A DNA stretch of 64,000 bases from NCBI GenBank assembly GCA_030150265.1, contig JASLGG010000032.1, positions 372,001 through 436,000 on the forward strand, read 5' to 3'. A model generated the notes under the pieces. That model did no database searches, was not told where the DNA came from, and saw nothing but the letters and a program-made list of their open reading frames with translations. Positions 15,715-23,130 of the stretch are shown piece by piece. Numbering within the stretch: position 1 is the stretch's first letter; each line of letters opens with the position of its first letter. Source of the stretch: Protaetiibacter sp. Lineage in GTDB: Bacteria; Actinomycetota; Actinomycetes; Actinomycetales; Microbacteriaceae. The translations under genes were made by a program, and so were the position numbers.

Positions 15715-17774
15715 ACGCGTTCGTATGGGGCACCGTCACTGCGGTGAGCCCCCTCCGTGTGCGGCTCGACGGCGACGTCGAGCCGCTTCCGCTCACCCCT
15801 GAGCTGCTCGTGTCGCCGCTCGGCCTTGCCCCAGGAGACCGGGTGCGGTGCGAGCTGGCGGATCGTCGGGTCGTGGTTCACGGTCGGGCAGGTGGCGGCG
15901 GGACCGGGAACACGTTCCCTGTAGGCGCGATCATCGACTGGCCTTACAACGCCTCCACCCCGGCCTACGCGCTCGACTGCGACGGGCGGGCCGTGAGTCG
16001 CAGCACCTACAGCGCACTCTTCGGCACGATCGGCACGTACTACGGCGGGGGCGATGGTACGACGACATTCAACGTGCCGACCTCGACGCCGGTGCGCTTC
16101 TCGGCCTCCCTGACGAACACGAACCCCGCCTCGTCGTCGTACGTCGTATTCGATCAGGAAGAGACGGACGCGGGGTCGAACTACGACCATGCCACGGGTG
16201 TGTTCCTCGCGCCGCGTACGGGTGAGTACGAGTTCTCCTGGGGCAGCATCGGCAGCATCGGGGGCACGGCGCGGATGGTGCTACGGATCAACAATGTCAA
16301 TATCGCCGGCGTCGCAGACTCGGGTGCGATCCAGGCGCGCATCGCCGGCGGCTCGAACTACGGATTCGGTTCCCGCACCTATCGCCTCAATCTCGCGAAG
16401 AACGACACCGTGCGGATCTGGTACGTGAACGACGGCCCGACCAACGTGCTCTACGGTGCGAGCAGCTACACGTGGTTCATGGGGCGCCTGCTGAACGGAT
16501 TCGGCTCGGGGACGGACCCGCAGACCCGGCAGATCATCGTCGCGAGCGACCAGGGATCTGGAGTCACGATCGTCCAGGGGCAGGGGCAGTTCCTTGGTCA
16601 GATTATCGGCTGGCCCGGTCACAATGGCGCGCCGATTCCCGCGAACTGTCTCGAGCTGAACGGCCAGACCGTGAGCGCCTCCACCTACTCCGGACTCGCC
16701 GCCCTGTTCCCCGGGTGGGTGAGCGGCTCCCACTTGGTGCTTCCGGATCTTCGCGGCCGAACGCTTGCGGGATATCTGTCCGGGGATTCCGATTTCGGAA
16801 CGCTCGGCGGCACTCCCGGCGCCAAGACGCACAAACATGGCGCGGGCTCGTTCATGGCAGCGACATGGGCCGGGTTCAGCAGGATCCTTGTGGGGACAGG
16901 GAACTCCTGGACAGCGACGAATTCCAACAACCTGGGATTCCCTGGTGCGTCCGCATCGACTGCCGACGGCGGCCCGGCCATCGTCGGAGAGTCCGCGTCG
17001 TCGTCGAGCATCCAGCCGTCCTACGTGGGCCGCTGGCTCATCGTCGCCGCAGACTCGGCAGGCGAGTACAACCCGACCGTGCAGGCCGCGCTCACCGCGC
17101 GGGTGTCCGACGCCTATGTCCCACGCCAGACGCTCTATTTCCGCAGCAGTGGCACCTTCTCCAAGGCGTCGTATCCCTGGCTCAGGGCGGTCCGCGTGCG
17201 AGTTCAGGGTGGTGGTGGTGGCGGCGGCGGCTCGTCCGCGACGGGCGTGAATCAGACCTCGTTCGGGCAGGGCGGCGGCGGCGGGGGATACGCCGAGAGC
17301 TTCCTGACCGACATCACCGGGCTGGCCGGGGGTGTTGTCGTGACGGTGGGTGCCGGCGGCACGGGCGGCACCGCCGGTGGCGGCGCCAGCGGAGGTGCGT
17401 CATCGTTCGGCACGCTGGTCATGGCCACCGGGGGCGGCGGCGGCTGGAACAAGCCTGCCAACGTCTACACGGCATACGCGCCCGGCGGCGCTCCGGGAAC
17501 CGGGACGGCCGGGGACTTGCGGGTCTCGGGCCAGGGCGGTGCGACCGGAACGGGCGACGGATACGGACTCTGTACCTCTGGTGCGGGTGGCGCATCGATC
17601 CTGGGTGGTGGCGGCGCATCGAACGGCACAGGCGCCGGAAGCGGCACCACCGCGGGGAACGACGGCGGCAGCTACGGCGGCGGGGGCGGTGGCGCGACGT
17701 CCAATGCCACGGCCGGAAGCATGAAGGGCGGCAGCGGCGCCCCGGGAATCGTGATCGTGGAGATGTTCGCATGA
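15711..17774 (+). CDS. Tail fibre / receptor-binding protein 1 with glycine-rich tip
   Basis: A 687-residue fibre. Residues 1-62 form an adaptor (WGTVTAVSPLRVRLDGD, then GDRVRCELADRRVVVHGR) shared with fibre 2. Two phage collar domains follow (about 67-125, GAIIDWPYNASTPAYALDCD; about 300-365, GQIIGWPGHNGAPIPANCLE), separated by a C1q/TNF-like jelly roll (about 125-260, SNYDHATGVFLAPRTGEYEF). The last 190 residues are packed with glycine runs, matching the glycine-rich receptor-binding tips of gp38-type adhesins that fold as polyglycine helices with variable loops. Overall it should recognise a surface receptor. GTG start overlaps the hub stop. Confidence 0.8.
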   Translation: MNAFVWGTVTAVSPLRVRLDGDVEPLPLTPELLVSPLGLAPGDRVRCELADRRVVVHGRAGGGGTGNTFPVGAIIDWPYNASTPAYALDCDGRAVSRSTYSALFGTIGTYYGGGDGTTTFNVPTSTPVRFSASLTNTNPASSSYVVFDQEETDAGSNYDHATGVFLAPRTGEYEFSWGSIGSIGGTARMVLRINNVNIAGVADSGAIQARIAGGSNYGFGSRTYRLNLAKNDTVRIWYVNDGPTNVLYGASSYTWFMGRLLNGFGSGTDPQTRQIIVASDQGSGVTIVQGQGQFLGQIIGWPGHNGAPIPANCLELNGQTVSASTYSGLAALFPGWVSGSHLVLPDLRGRTLAGYLSGDSDFGTLGGTPGAKTHKHGAGSFMAATWAGFSRILVGTGNSWTATNSNNLGFPGASASTADGGPAIVGESASSSSIQPSYVGRWLIVAADSAGEYNPTVQAALTARVSDAYVPRQTLYFRSSGTFSKASYPWLRAVRVRVQGGGGGGGGSSATGVNQTSFGQGGGGGGYAESFLTDITGLAGGVVVTVGAGGTGGTAGGGASGGASSFGTLVMATGGGGGWNKPANVYTAYAPGGAPGTGTAGDLRVSGQGGATGTGDGYGLCTSGAGGASILGGGGASNGTGAGSGTTAGNDGGSYGGGGGGATSNATAGSMKGGSGAPGIVIVEMFA

Positions 17775-18091
17775 GGTACGCGGTGGTCGAGGACGCGGAG
17801 GTCGTCAACGTCATCCTGTGGGACGGGCTCGGAGACGCGCCGAGCGGGCAGCTGGTCCAGCTCGAGGAAGATTCACCGGTCGGCGCCGGTTGGCGGCGTG
17901 TCGGCGACGAATGGTCGGAGCCGGTCGCGCCGACGGAGTCGCGGAATCCATCGGTTGACGAGCTGCGCCGGGTCGCCTACCGCGATCTCGCCGACCCCCT
18001 GTTCTTCAAGTGGCAGCGCGGCGAAGCCGCCCAGCGGGACTGGCTTGACGCCGTGGCCGAGGTCCGGGCGAGGTATCCGGATTCCGTTTGA
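17771..18091 (+). CDS. Tail fibre assembly chaperone-like protein
   Basis: A 106-residue protein between two fibre genes. MRYAVVEDAEVVNVILWDG is the short beta N-terminus seen in Tfa-like proteins and in proteins that bind fibre tips; the C-terminal helix pair (PLFFKWQRGEAAQRDWLDAV) is a frequent ending of this group. It probably helps trimerise fibre 1, or stays bound to its tip. It overlaps the fibre 1 stop by four bases. The family assignment is by pattern only. Confidence 0.55.
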   Translation: MRYAVVEDAEVVNVILWDGLGDAPSGQLVQLEEDSPVGAGWRRVGDEWSEPVAPTESRNPSVDELRRVAYRDLADPLFFKWQRGEAAQRDWLDAVAEVRARYPDSV

Positions 18092-18124
18092 GTTGACCGC
18101 TCGTGAGCCTGGAAGGAGATACGC

Positions 18125-19318
18125 GTGACCGACTTCGCATGGGCCACGGTGACGGCTGTCGACCCGATTGCTGTGAGGCTCGATGGTGATGCTCTGTCCG
18201 TCCCTTTCGCCCCTGACTCGCTGGTGGCCGTCGACACCCTTGCCGTGGGTGACCGAGTTCGCTGCGAGCTCAGCGAGCGCCGGCTCGTGATTCATGGTCG
18301 TTCGAACGGCGAGGATAGTCGCAGCTTCCTCCTCGGGATGGCCTACCTCTGGCCGGGGTCCTCCCCTCTACCGCCGTACCTGCTGCCGCTCGAGGGGCAG
18401 ACGATCGTCGGCGGGGTATCGAGTCACTCGGGGCTCGCGGTGGTGCACCCGGAATGGGTGTCGGGTGCCGATCTCGTGCTGCCCGATTGGCGCGGTCGCG
18501 TCCCGGTTGGCCAACTGCCGGGGGACTCCCTTTTCGGAATACCGGGAGCGTTGGTCGGATCGAAGACGCACACGTTGACCGTGGCAGAGCTGCCGAATCT
18601 GCAGGGACAACTCACCCCGCACGGGGCAGAGGGCGGTTCCGGTTTCTGGAACCCCACCGGAGTGTTCTCCTCGTCGCCGATCTACGCGTCCGGATATAAG
18701 GCCCCGCCTTCGACGACCGGTGGCGCGTCCTCCATCGGGCGGCTCGTGTACAACAACGGCGGGGGTGGCGCGGCCCACAACAATGTGCAGCCATCTGTCG
18801 TCGCGCGATGGTGCGTCATGGCCGCAACCTCCGGCGGAGAATACAGCCGCGAGGTGCAGCAGGCACTTGTCGCGCGGGTGACCGAGCTCGCGCAGCCACC
18901 TTGTTTCCAGGTGTTCCGCGCCGAGACAGGGCCGAGTGTCACCTTGCCCACTGTCGCGGCTCTCGTCACAGGCTGGGGCACGCCGGTGGTGCACCGTGGC
19001 GTGTCATGGTCGTCGGGCGTGCTGACGATCGAGAAGGCCGGGATCTATCACGTCGTCGCGCAGGTGGGCTCGGTGACAGGCAACGGCAACCTCAACCTGC
19101 AGGTGACACTGAACTCGACCGTTGCCGACTCGGCCGCCACGCTGGCCACCTCACACTCGGCGACATCGGCGAGCCTGAACCGCACGGTAGGGGTCGACTT
19201 CTACCAGCGCCTGGTCGCCGGTGACAAGCTCCGCGTCTATTGGGCGGACACCGCCGCCGGCACGGTTGGTGCGGCGGCGCGCGCGATGCGGTTTGCCGCC
19301 GCATTCTTCTCTGATTGA
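18125..19318 (+). CDS. Tail fibre / receptor-binding protein 2
   Basis: A 397-residue paralogue of fibre 1. The first 58 residues match fibre 1 at about 34 positions by eye (WATVTAVDPIAVRLDGD, then GDRVRCELSERRLVIHGR). One collar domain follows (about 65-240: PPYLLPLEGQTIVGGVSS, DLVLPDWRGRVPVG, KTHTLTVAELPNLQG), then a C-terminal C1q-like jelly roll (about 265-397: PSVTLPTVAALVTGWGTPVV, FYQRLVAGDKLRVYW). It lacks the glycine-rich tip. GTG 18125 has GGAAGGAGA upstream. Both fibres share an adaptor, so they may occupy the same tail site alternately or form mixed tips. Confidence 0.78.
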   Translation: MTDFAWATVTAVDPIAVRLDGDALSVPFAPDSLVAVDTLAVGDRVRCELSERRLVIHGRSNGEDSRSFLLGMAYLWPGSSPLPPYLLPLEGQTIVGGVSSHSGLAVVHPEWVSGADLVLPDWRGRVPVGQLPGDSLFGIPGALVGSKTHTLTVAELPNLQGQLTPHGAEGGSGFWNPTGVFSSSPIYASGYKAPPSTTGGASSIGRLVYNNGGGGAAHNNVQPSVVARWCVMAATSGGEYSREVQQALVARVTELAQPPCFQVFRAETGPSVTLPTVAALVTGWGTPVVHRGVSWSSGVLTIEKAGIYHVVAQVGSVTGNGNLNLQVTLNSTVADSAATLATSHSATSASLNRTVGVDFYQRLVAGDKLRVYWADTAAGTVGAAARAMRFAAAFFSD

Positions 19319-19336
19319 TCCTTCCAACGACCGACT

Positions 19337-19358
19337 GAGCCCCGCCCGCGGGGCTCTT
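19337..19358 (+). terminator. Hairpin between fibre 2 and the endolysin gene
   Basis: GAGCCCCG-CCCG-CGGGGCTC followed by TT. An eight-pair stem with a short U-stretch; likely a partial terminator separating tail and lysis genes. Confidence 0.55.
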
Positions 19359-19375
19359 CCCATGAGGAGATGTGG

Positions 19376-20287
19376 ATGCCCTGGCGTTACCCATCCGACG
19401 ACCGACACGTGCCGAAGGGGGGCGAGTTCCTCTCGACCGTGCTCGACACGGGAGCGAAGCGTGCGCTTCCGCATTCGGGGCTCGACTATTCCCGTGGAGA
19501 GGGCGCACCGGTCTACGCCATCGGCCCGGGAACCGTCATCGCCCAGGGCACGAACGCGGCGTCAGGCTGGGGCTATTACACCTACATCGACCACGGCAAC
19601 CTCGGCGACGGACGTCACGCCTACTCGTACTACGCCCACAAGGCTCAGCTCGGTCCCGCTAACGGCACGCGGTACGCGGGCGGTGAGCAGATCGGCACCA
19701 TCGGGAGGACCGGGTCCGGCATCACCGGCCCGCATCTCCACTGGGGTGTTGCGGTCTGCACTCCGGCGGCCTTTGCCGCCACCGTTCGGCCGATGGGTGC
19801 GGCCGCCCGCGCCCTGCTGGTCGACCCCGAGGCATTCGTTGCCGCCCGCCTGCTCGCGTCGAACCAGCGCCGAGTGGGCGTGATGGAGGCGCGACGACGC
19901 GTGGAGCCGTCGACGGCCTCCGAGTACGACGTCGGCAGGAACCTGCCGCCGGGCGCTGTGGTCTCGCCATCCGGGTTCGTCCGCAGCGAGCTCGACGGCG
20001 GGACCGTGGACGGATCGGACGTCTGGCTTGTGATCGACGATATGTTCACCCATATCTCGGCAGTCGACGACCGCGGTCTCCACGACCTGCGCGACTTGGG
20101 CGTGGTCGCGCCTCCGGAACCTCCTGCGCCGCCTGCGCCTCCCGAGGATCCGGCGCCGCCGGCGCCATCTGAGCCGGATCACAAGGATCCGCCGCGCCAT
20201 GCGCCGACCGGTGTAGCCGGCTGGTTCACCGTCGTGGCCGCACTTGTCGCGTTCGCGGTCGGGCTCCTCCTCGAGGCGATCCGGTGA
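19376..20287 (+). CDS. M23 (LytM-type) endolysin with C-terminal membrane segment
   Basis: A 303-residue zinc endopeptidase that would cut peptidoglycan cross-bridges. The zinc ligands are visible: H33 and D37 in HSGLDYS, and H120/H122 in GPHLHWGV. Residues 160-230 are a possible binding region, followed by a proline-rich linker (about 235-275, PPEPPAPPAPPEDPAPP) and one membrane segment at the very end (WFTVVAALVAFAVGLLLEAI). A C-terminal anchor is unusual for an endolysin. ATG 19376 is preferred because GAGGAG lies six bases upstream; ATG 19370 directly abuts it. The stop overlaps the next gene. Confidence 0.8.
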   Translation: MPWRYPSDDRHVPKGGEFLSTVLDTGAKRALPHSGLDYSRGEGAPVYAIGPGTVIAQGTNAASGWGYYTYIDHGNLGDGRHAYSYYAHKAQLGPANGTRYAGGEQIGTIGRTGSGITGPHLHWGVAVCTPAAFAATVRPMGAAARALLVDPEAFVAARLLASNQRRVGVMEARRRVEPSTASEYDVGRNLPPGAVVSPSGFVRSELDGGTVDGSDVWLVIDDMFTHISAVDDRGLHDLRDLGVVAPPEPPAPPAPPEDPAPPAPSEPDHKDPPRHAPTGVAGWFTVVAALVAFAVGLLLEAIR

Positions 20288-20601
20288 CCGAGGCGGTGCT
20301 CGTGGCGATCGTGACCGTTCTCGGCGGCGTGTTGATCGCGCTCATCGAACGCACCCGTCGTCACGCTCGAGCGGCGCGGGCCCAGGTCGAGAACTCCCAC
20401 GCCACCAACTTGCGGGACGAGAGCGACGAGAGATATCGCGAGACCATCCGACGGCTCGACGGCATCGCCGCGGACGTCCGCGGGCTGCGGCGCGACATCG
20501 GCCGCCACGCCGACCATCTCATCGATCACGAGAAGCGCATCGACGACATCGAGCGCACCCAACCCCATCCGTCGCCGCCGCTCCCGAGGAGGAAGAGATG
20601 A
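20284..20601 (+). CDS. Small membrane protein, holin-like (DUF2746 type)
   Basis: A 105-residue protein with one N-terminal membrane helix (LVAIVTVLGGVLIALIE) and a long charged coiled-coil tail containing EKRIDDIERTQ. This resembles the DUF2746 family found beside lysins in actinobacteriophages, often called a second holin or an accessory lysis protein. GTG 20284 overlaps the endolysin stop (GTGA); the stop overlaps the next start (ATGA). Function in lysis is inferred from position. Confidence 0.6.
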   Translation: MTEAVLVAIVTVLGGVLIALIERTRRHARAARAQVENSHATNLRDESDERYRETIRRLDGIAADVRGLRRDIGRHADHLIDHEKRIDDIERTQPHPSPPLPRRKR

Positions 20602-20957
20602 CGTCACCCCCGATTATCCCGGCTGCTGTCGCGCTCGCCGCGCGCCGGGCCTTCATCCGCACCACTCTCCAGGGATATGAAGCAGTGCTCGGTGTCGGTA
20701 TCACCGCCAACGGTTTGCTGGCCCTCATCCGCGGCGAGGCGGACCTCGCCGCCGTCGCGGTGACGGTCGTCATCGCGGTGATCGGGCCGCCGATCGCGGG
20801 GCTACGGTCATGGGCGTCGATCCTGCGTCGTGGGATCCCCGACGACTACAGGCGAGCCGCGCTCGTCGAGCACTCGGCTCTTGATCCAGCCGATCGTCGC
20901 GACGATCTCGACCGCGCCCTGGCGGCTGTCGCGGCATCGGTGGATGCTGTCGGCTGA
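20598..20957 (+). CDS. Holin-like membrane protein
   Basis: A 119-residue protein with two hydrophobic segments (about 27-45, AVLGVGITANGLLALIRG; and 48-68, LAAVAVTVVIAVIGPPIAGL) and a charged C-terminus, the pattern of two-helix holins at the end of actinobacteriophage lysis cassettes. GAGGAAGAG ribosome site. It is the last gene of the element; the terminator at 20989 follows. Confidence 0.65.
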   Translation: MTSPPIIPAAVALAARRAFIRTTLQGYEAVLGVGITANGLLALIRGEADLAAVAVTVVIAVIGPPIAGLRSWASILRRGIPDDYRRAALVEHSALDPADRRDDLDRALAAVAASVDAVG

Positions 20958-20988
20958 GCTGCCGCGTCGAGGTACGCCAGTACCGCTC

Positions 20989-21024
20989 ATCCCCGCGCTC
21001 TCCTTCGGAGGGCGCGGGGATTTC
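20989..21024 (+). terminator. Strong terminator at the right end of the element
   Basis: atccccgcgc and gcgcggggat form a ten-pair outer stem, closed by further pairing around ttcg, followed by TTT. It ends the tail-lysis operon before the arm sites and attR. Confidence 0.75.
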
Positions 21025-21048
21025 GTGTGCATGCGCTCGTCACGCGGA

Positions 21049-21067
21049 TGCCCCATGGTTGCCCCAC
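21049..21067. repeat. Candidate integrase arm-type sites, right arm
   Basis: tgccccat (21049-21056) and tgccccac (21060-21067), spaced 11 bases as in the left pair at 1252-1270. The arms lie about 120 and 80 bases from the cores. Confidence 0.6.
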
Positions 21068-21118
21068 GGTTCCGACTGCAGAGTCTCCGAGCGAGCAGAT
21101 CGCCCAGCGTTCGACGGG

Positions 21119-21191
21119 TGGGCCCGGAGGGGCTCGAACCCTCGACCCGCGGATTAAAAGTCCGATGCTCTACCGACTGAGCTACAGGCCC
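21119..21191 (-). tRNA. tRNA-Lys (anticodon UUU)
   Basis: A 73-base cloverleaf without encoded CCA. Acceptor GGGCCTG pairs with CGGGCCC, the D-stem is GCTC/GAGC, the anticodon loop is CTTTTAA and the T-arm is GAGGG-TTCGAGC-CCCTC. The 5' half is host DNA and the 3' half was brought in by the integrated element, as expected for integration into a tRNA 3' half. Confidence 0.95.
21131..21161. other. attR within tRNA-Lys
   Basis: The 18-base core (21144-21161) covers the anticodon loop through the variable loop. The phage side supplies the T-arm and acceptor 3' half, so the tRNA stays functional. Confidence 0.85.
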
Positions 21192-21255
21192 GTCCGTCCA
21201 GGGTAGTCCGCGCTGCGCCCGGCGGCCGCGCAGGGCGGCGGGGGAGAATGGACGG

Positions 21256-21888
21256 ATGGCCGACGACTTCCCCAAGCCCGTGCTGTTCGGCGGCCGCGAG
21301 TTCGAGGCCTTCGAGGGGCGGGCGCAGGATCCGGCGGTGATCCGGCGCGTCGCGCACGACACCGCGCGCGCCCTGCTCGTGCGGGTGCGGGAGAGCGACG
21401 ACCCCGCCGTGCTCGAGCGGATGGTGCGGTTCACCGAGGAGCACGGCATCGACGCGATCGCCGAGCTGTGGGCGCGCGCGGGCGCGCACACACTGCCGGG
21501 CGCGCTGTGGCGCATCCATCTGCTGCACGTCATGATCGGCCAGGACCCGGAGGGCGTCGCCCTGCTCTTCCAGCGCGGCACCGAGGTGCTCGCCACGATC
21601 GACCCGATCGTGGCCGGCGCACCGGCCCCCGCCGGGCCGCAGGAGGTGCTCGAGCTCTCCGACCGCATCCTGCGCGGCGTCTTCGACGGGGACCTCGCGC
21701 ATGCGCTCGAGCGCGCGGCGGCGTTCTGCCGCGTCCAGGCGGCGGGTGCCGCATCCGTCGCCGACGATCAGGATGCGGTGGCGCCCGCGCGCTCGGCCGA
21801 GCTCACCACCCGTGCGGCGCGTCTCGCCACGATGGCCGAGGAGCTCTCCGCGTGCGCCCGCCTGGCGCACGACGACTCCCTCGACTGA
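21256..21888 (+). CDS. Conserved hypothetical actinobacterial protein
   Basis: A 210-residue soluble, helical protein. No catalytic motif is seen. DFPKPVLFGGREFEAF at the start, HLLHVMIGQDPEGVALLFQR in the middle and an alanine-rich helical C-terminus are recognisable as a Microbacteriaceae-type protein sometimes mislabelled as an RNA polymerase subunit; that label has no support in the sequence. It is the first host gene right of the attachment site. A weak GAGAAT hexamer ends six bases before the ATG, which suggests a leaderless message. Confidence 0.55.
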   Translation: MADDFPKPVLFGGREFEAFEGRAQDPAVIRRVAHDTARALLVRVRESDDPAVLERMVRFTEEHGIDAIAELWARAGAHTLPGALWRIHLLHVMIGQDPEGVALLFQRGTEVLATIDPIVAGAPAPAGPQEVLELSDRILRGVFDGDLAHALERAAAFCRVQAAGAASVADDQDAVAPARSAELTTRAARLATMAEELSACARLAHDDSLD

Positions 21889-21959
21889 CCGGCATCCGCG
21901 CGGGCGCCACCCGCTCGGCGCAGCCCCGTCGTCTCCGCCCCGTCGTCGTCCCCGTCTGT

Positions 21960-22043
21960 TCAGAAATGCAGGAGCCCCCGCCGTGCCGCCCACGATCCAC
22001 GGGAGATGGGCGGCCGGAGCACGCGAATCTCCTGCATTTCTGA
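21960..22043. terminator. 15-bp inverted repeat between convergent genes
   Basis: TCAGAAATGCAGGAG (21960-21974) and its exact complement at 22029-22043 flank 54 bases. It lies between the rightward hypothetical gene and the leftward pst operon and has no T-tract; a bidirectional 3' end structure is likely. Confidence 0.5.
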
Positions 22044-22092
22044 GACCCGACTGGAGAGTTCGCCGCCACGGCATCCGGATGCGGTGGTCGCG

Positions 22093-22263
22093 TAGACTGT
22101 CCCGGCCGGGCCGCAGTAACCCCGGGCTCCACTTTTCGCCGCTTCGAGCGGCCTTGCGCCGAGAGGCGTTTCTGCGGCCCGGCACTCGCATACCCAGGGC
22201 GTTCGCGGGCGTCAACCAGCCGTGCACCGACGCCTCCTCCCAAACCAAGGAGATCTCCTTGAG
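22093..22263 (+). ncRNA. Structured leader-like segment without a downstream gene (possible ribosomal-protein L10-type leader remnant)
   Basis: The 440-base gap 21889-22329 has no gene. A TAGACT hexamer (22093-22098) is followed by an 11-pair stem (CCGGGCCGCAG at 22106-22116 with CTGCGGCCCGG at 22172-22182) enclosing a hairpin (GCCGC-ttcga-GCGGC, 22138-22152). A ribosome site AAGGAGATCTCC follows at about 22248, but no plausible protein starts there; the frame runs antisense into pstB. It looks like a leader cut from its gene, or an antisense RNA. Confidence 0.3.
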
Positions 22264-22329
22264 ATGGGCGGGTACACGGGCGCACGGGCGCACGGCGATG
22301 GCCACGCCCGCCACCTCAGCCGCGCAGGC

Positions 22330-23109
22330 TCACCCGAACTTGCCGGAGACGTAGTCCTCGGTGGCCTTGACCGACGGGTTCGAGAACATCGTGGTCGTGT
22401 CGTCGTACTCGATGAGCTTGCCCGGCTTGCCGGTGCCCTCGATGTTGAAGAACGCGGTCTTGTCGGAGACGCGCGAGGCCTGCTGCATGTTGTGGGTCAC
22501 GATGACGATCGTGTACTCGGTCTTCAGCTCCTCGATGAGGTCCTCGATCGCGAGCGTCGAGATGGGGTCGAGCGCCGAGCAGGGCTCGTCCATGAGGATC
22601 ACCTCGGGCGACACCGCGATCGTGCGCGCGATGCACAGGCGCTGCTGCTGGCCGCCCGAGAGACCCGAACCCGGCTTGTCGAGGCGGTCCTTGACCTCGT
22701 TCCACAGGTTCGCGCCCTGCAGCGACTTCTCCACGAGCGCGTCGGCGTCCGACTTGGTGATCCTCTTGTTGTTGAGGCGCACCCCCGCGAGCACGTTCTC
22801 GCGGATCGACATCGTGGGGAACGGGTTCGGCCGCTGGAACACCATGCCCACCTGGCGCCGCACGAGCACCGGGTCGACGCCCGCGCCGTACAGGTTGTTG
22901 CCGTCGATGAGCACCTCGCCGTCGACGCGCGCGCCCGGGATCACCTCGTGCATGCGGTTGAGCGTGCGGATGAAGGTCGACTTGCCGCATCCGGACGGCC
23001 CGATGAAGGCGGTCACCGTGCGGGGCTCGATCGTGAGCGTCACGCCCTCGACGGCGCGGAAGGCGCCGTAGTAGACGTCGAGGTCGCGGACTTCGATGCG
23101 CTTGGACAT
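22330..23109 (-). CDS. pstB: Phosphate ABC transporter ATP-binding protein PstB
   Basis: A 259-residue cytoplasmic ATPase that powers phosphate uptake through PstC-PstA. Walker A is GPSGCGKST (about 34-42), the signature is LSGGQQQRLCIARTI and Walker B is VILMDEPCSALDP; the H-loop THNMQQA follows. The length and the PstB-specific FIRTLNRMHEVIPGARVDG region identify the family. It is the last gene of the leftward pstSCAB operon, 21 bases after pstA. Expression is probably controlled from the PHO box upstream of pstS. Confidence 0.95.
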   Translation of the reverse strand: MSKRIEVRDLDVYYGAFRAVEGVTLTIEPRTVTAFIGPSGCGKSTFIRTLNRMHEVIPGARVDGEVLIDGNNLYGAGVDPVLVRRQVGMVFQRPNPFPTMSIRENVLAGVRLNNKRITKSDADALVEKSLQGANLWNEVKDRLDKPGSGLSGGQQQRLCIARTIAVSPEVILMDEPCSALDPISTLAIEDLIEELKTEYTIVIVTHNMQQASRVSDKTAFFNIEGTGKPGKLIEYDDTTTMFSNPSVKATEDYVSGKFG

Positions 23110-23130
23110 GGGTTCCTTCGGGGTTGCGGG

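Larger units (their letters stand above)
1103..21161. mobile_element. Integrated 20-kb tail-only prophage or prophage-like element at tRNA-Lys
   Basis: Both ends carry the 18-base core gacccgcggattaaaagt (1116-1133 and 21144-21161), the right copy lying inside an intact tRNA-Lys gene. Between them are integrase, immunity, excision, replication, tail, fibre and lysis genes, nearly all tightly overlapped. No terminase, portal, protease, capsid or connector gene is recognisable in any of the reading frames supplied. Established knowledge: intact siphophages of actinobacteria usually need 35 kb or more, so about half a genome is missing. The element could be a deletion derivative, a siphophage-type tailocin locus or a satellite; the sequence alone does not decide. 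Confidence 0.85.
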
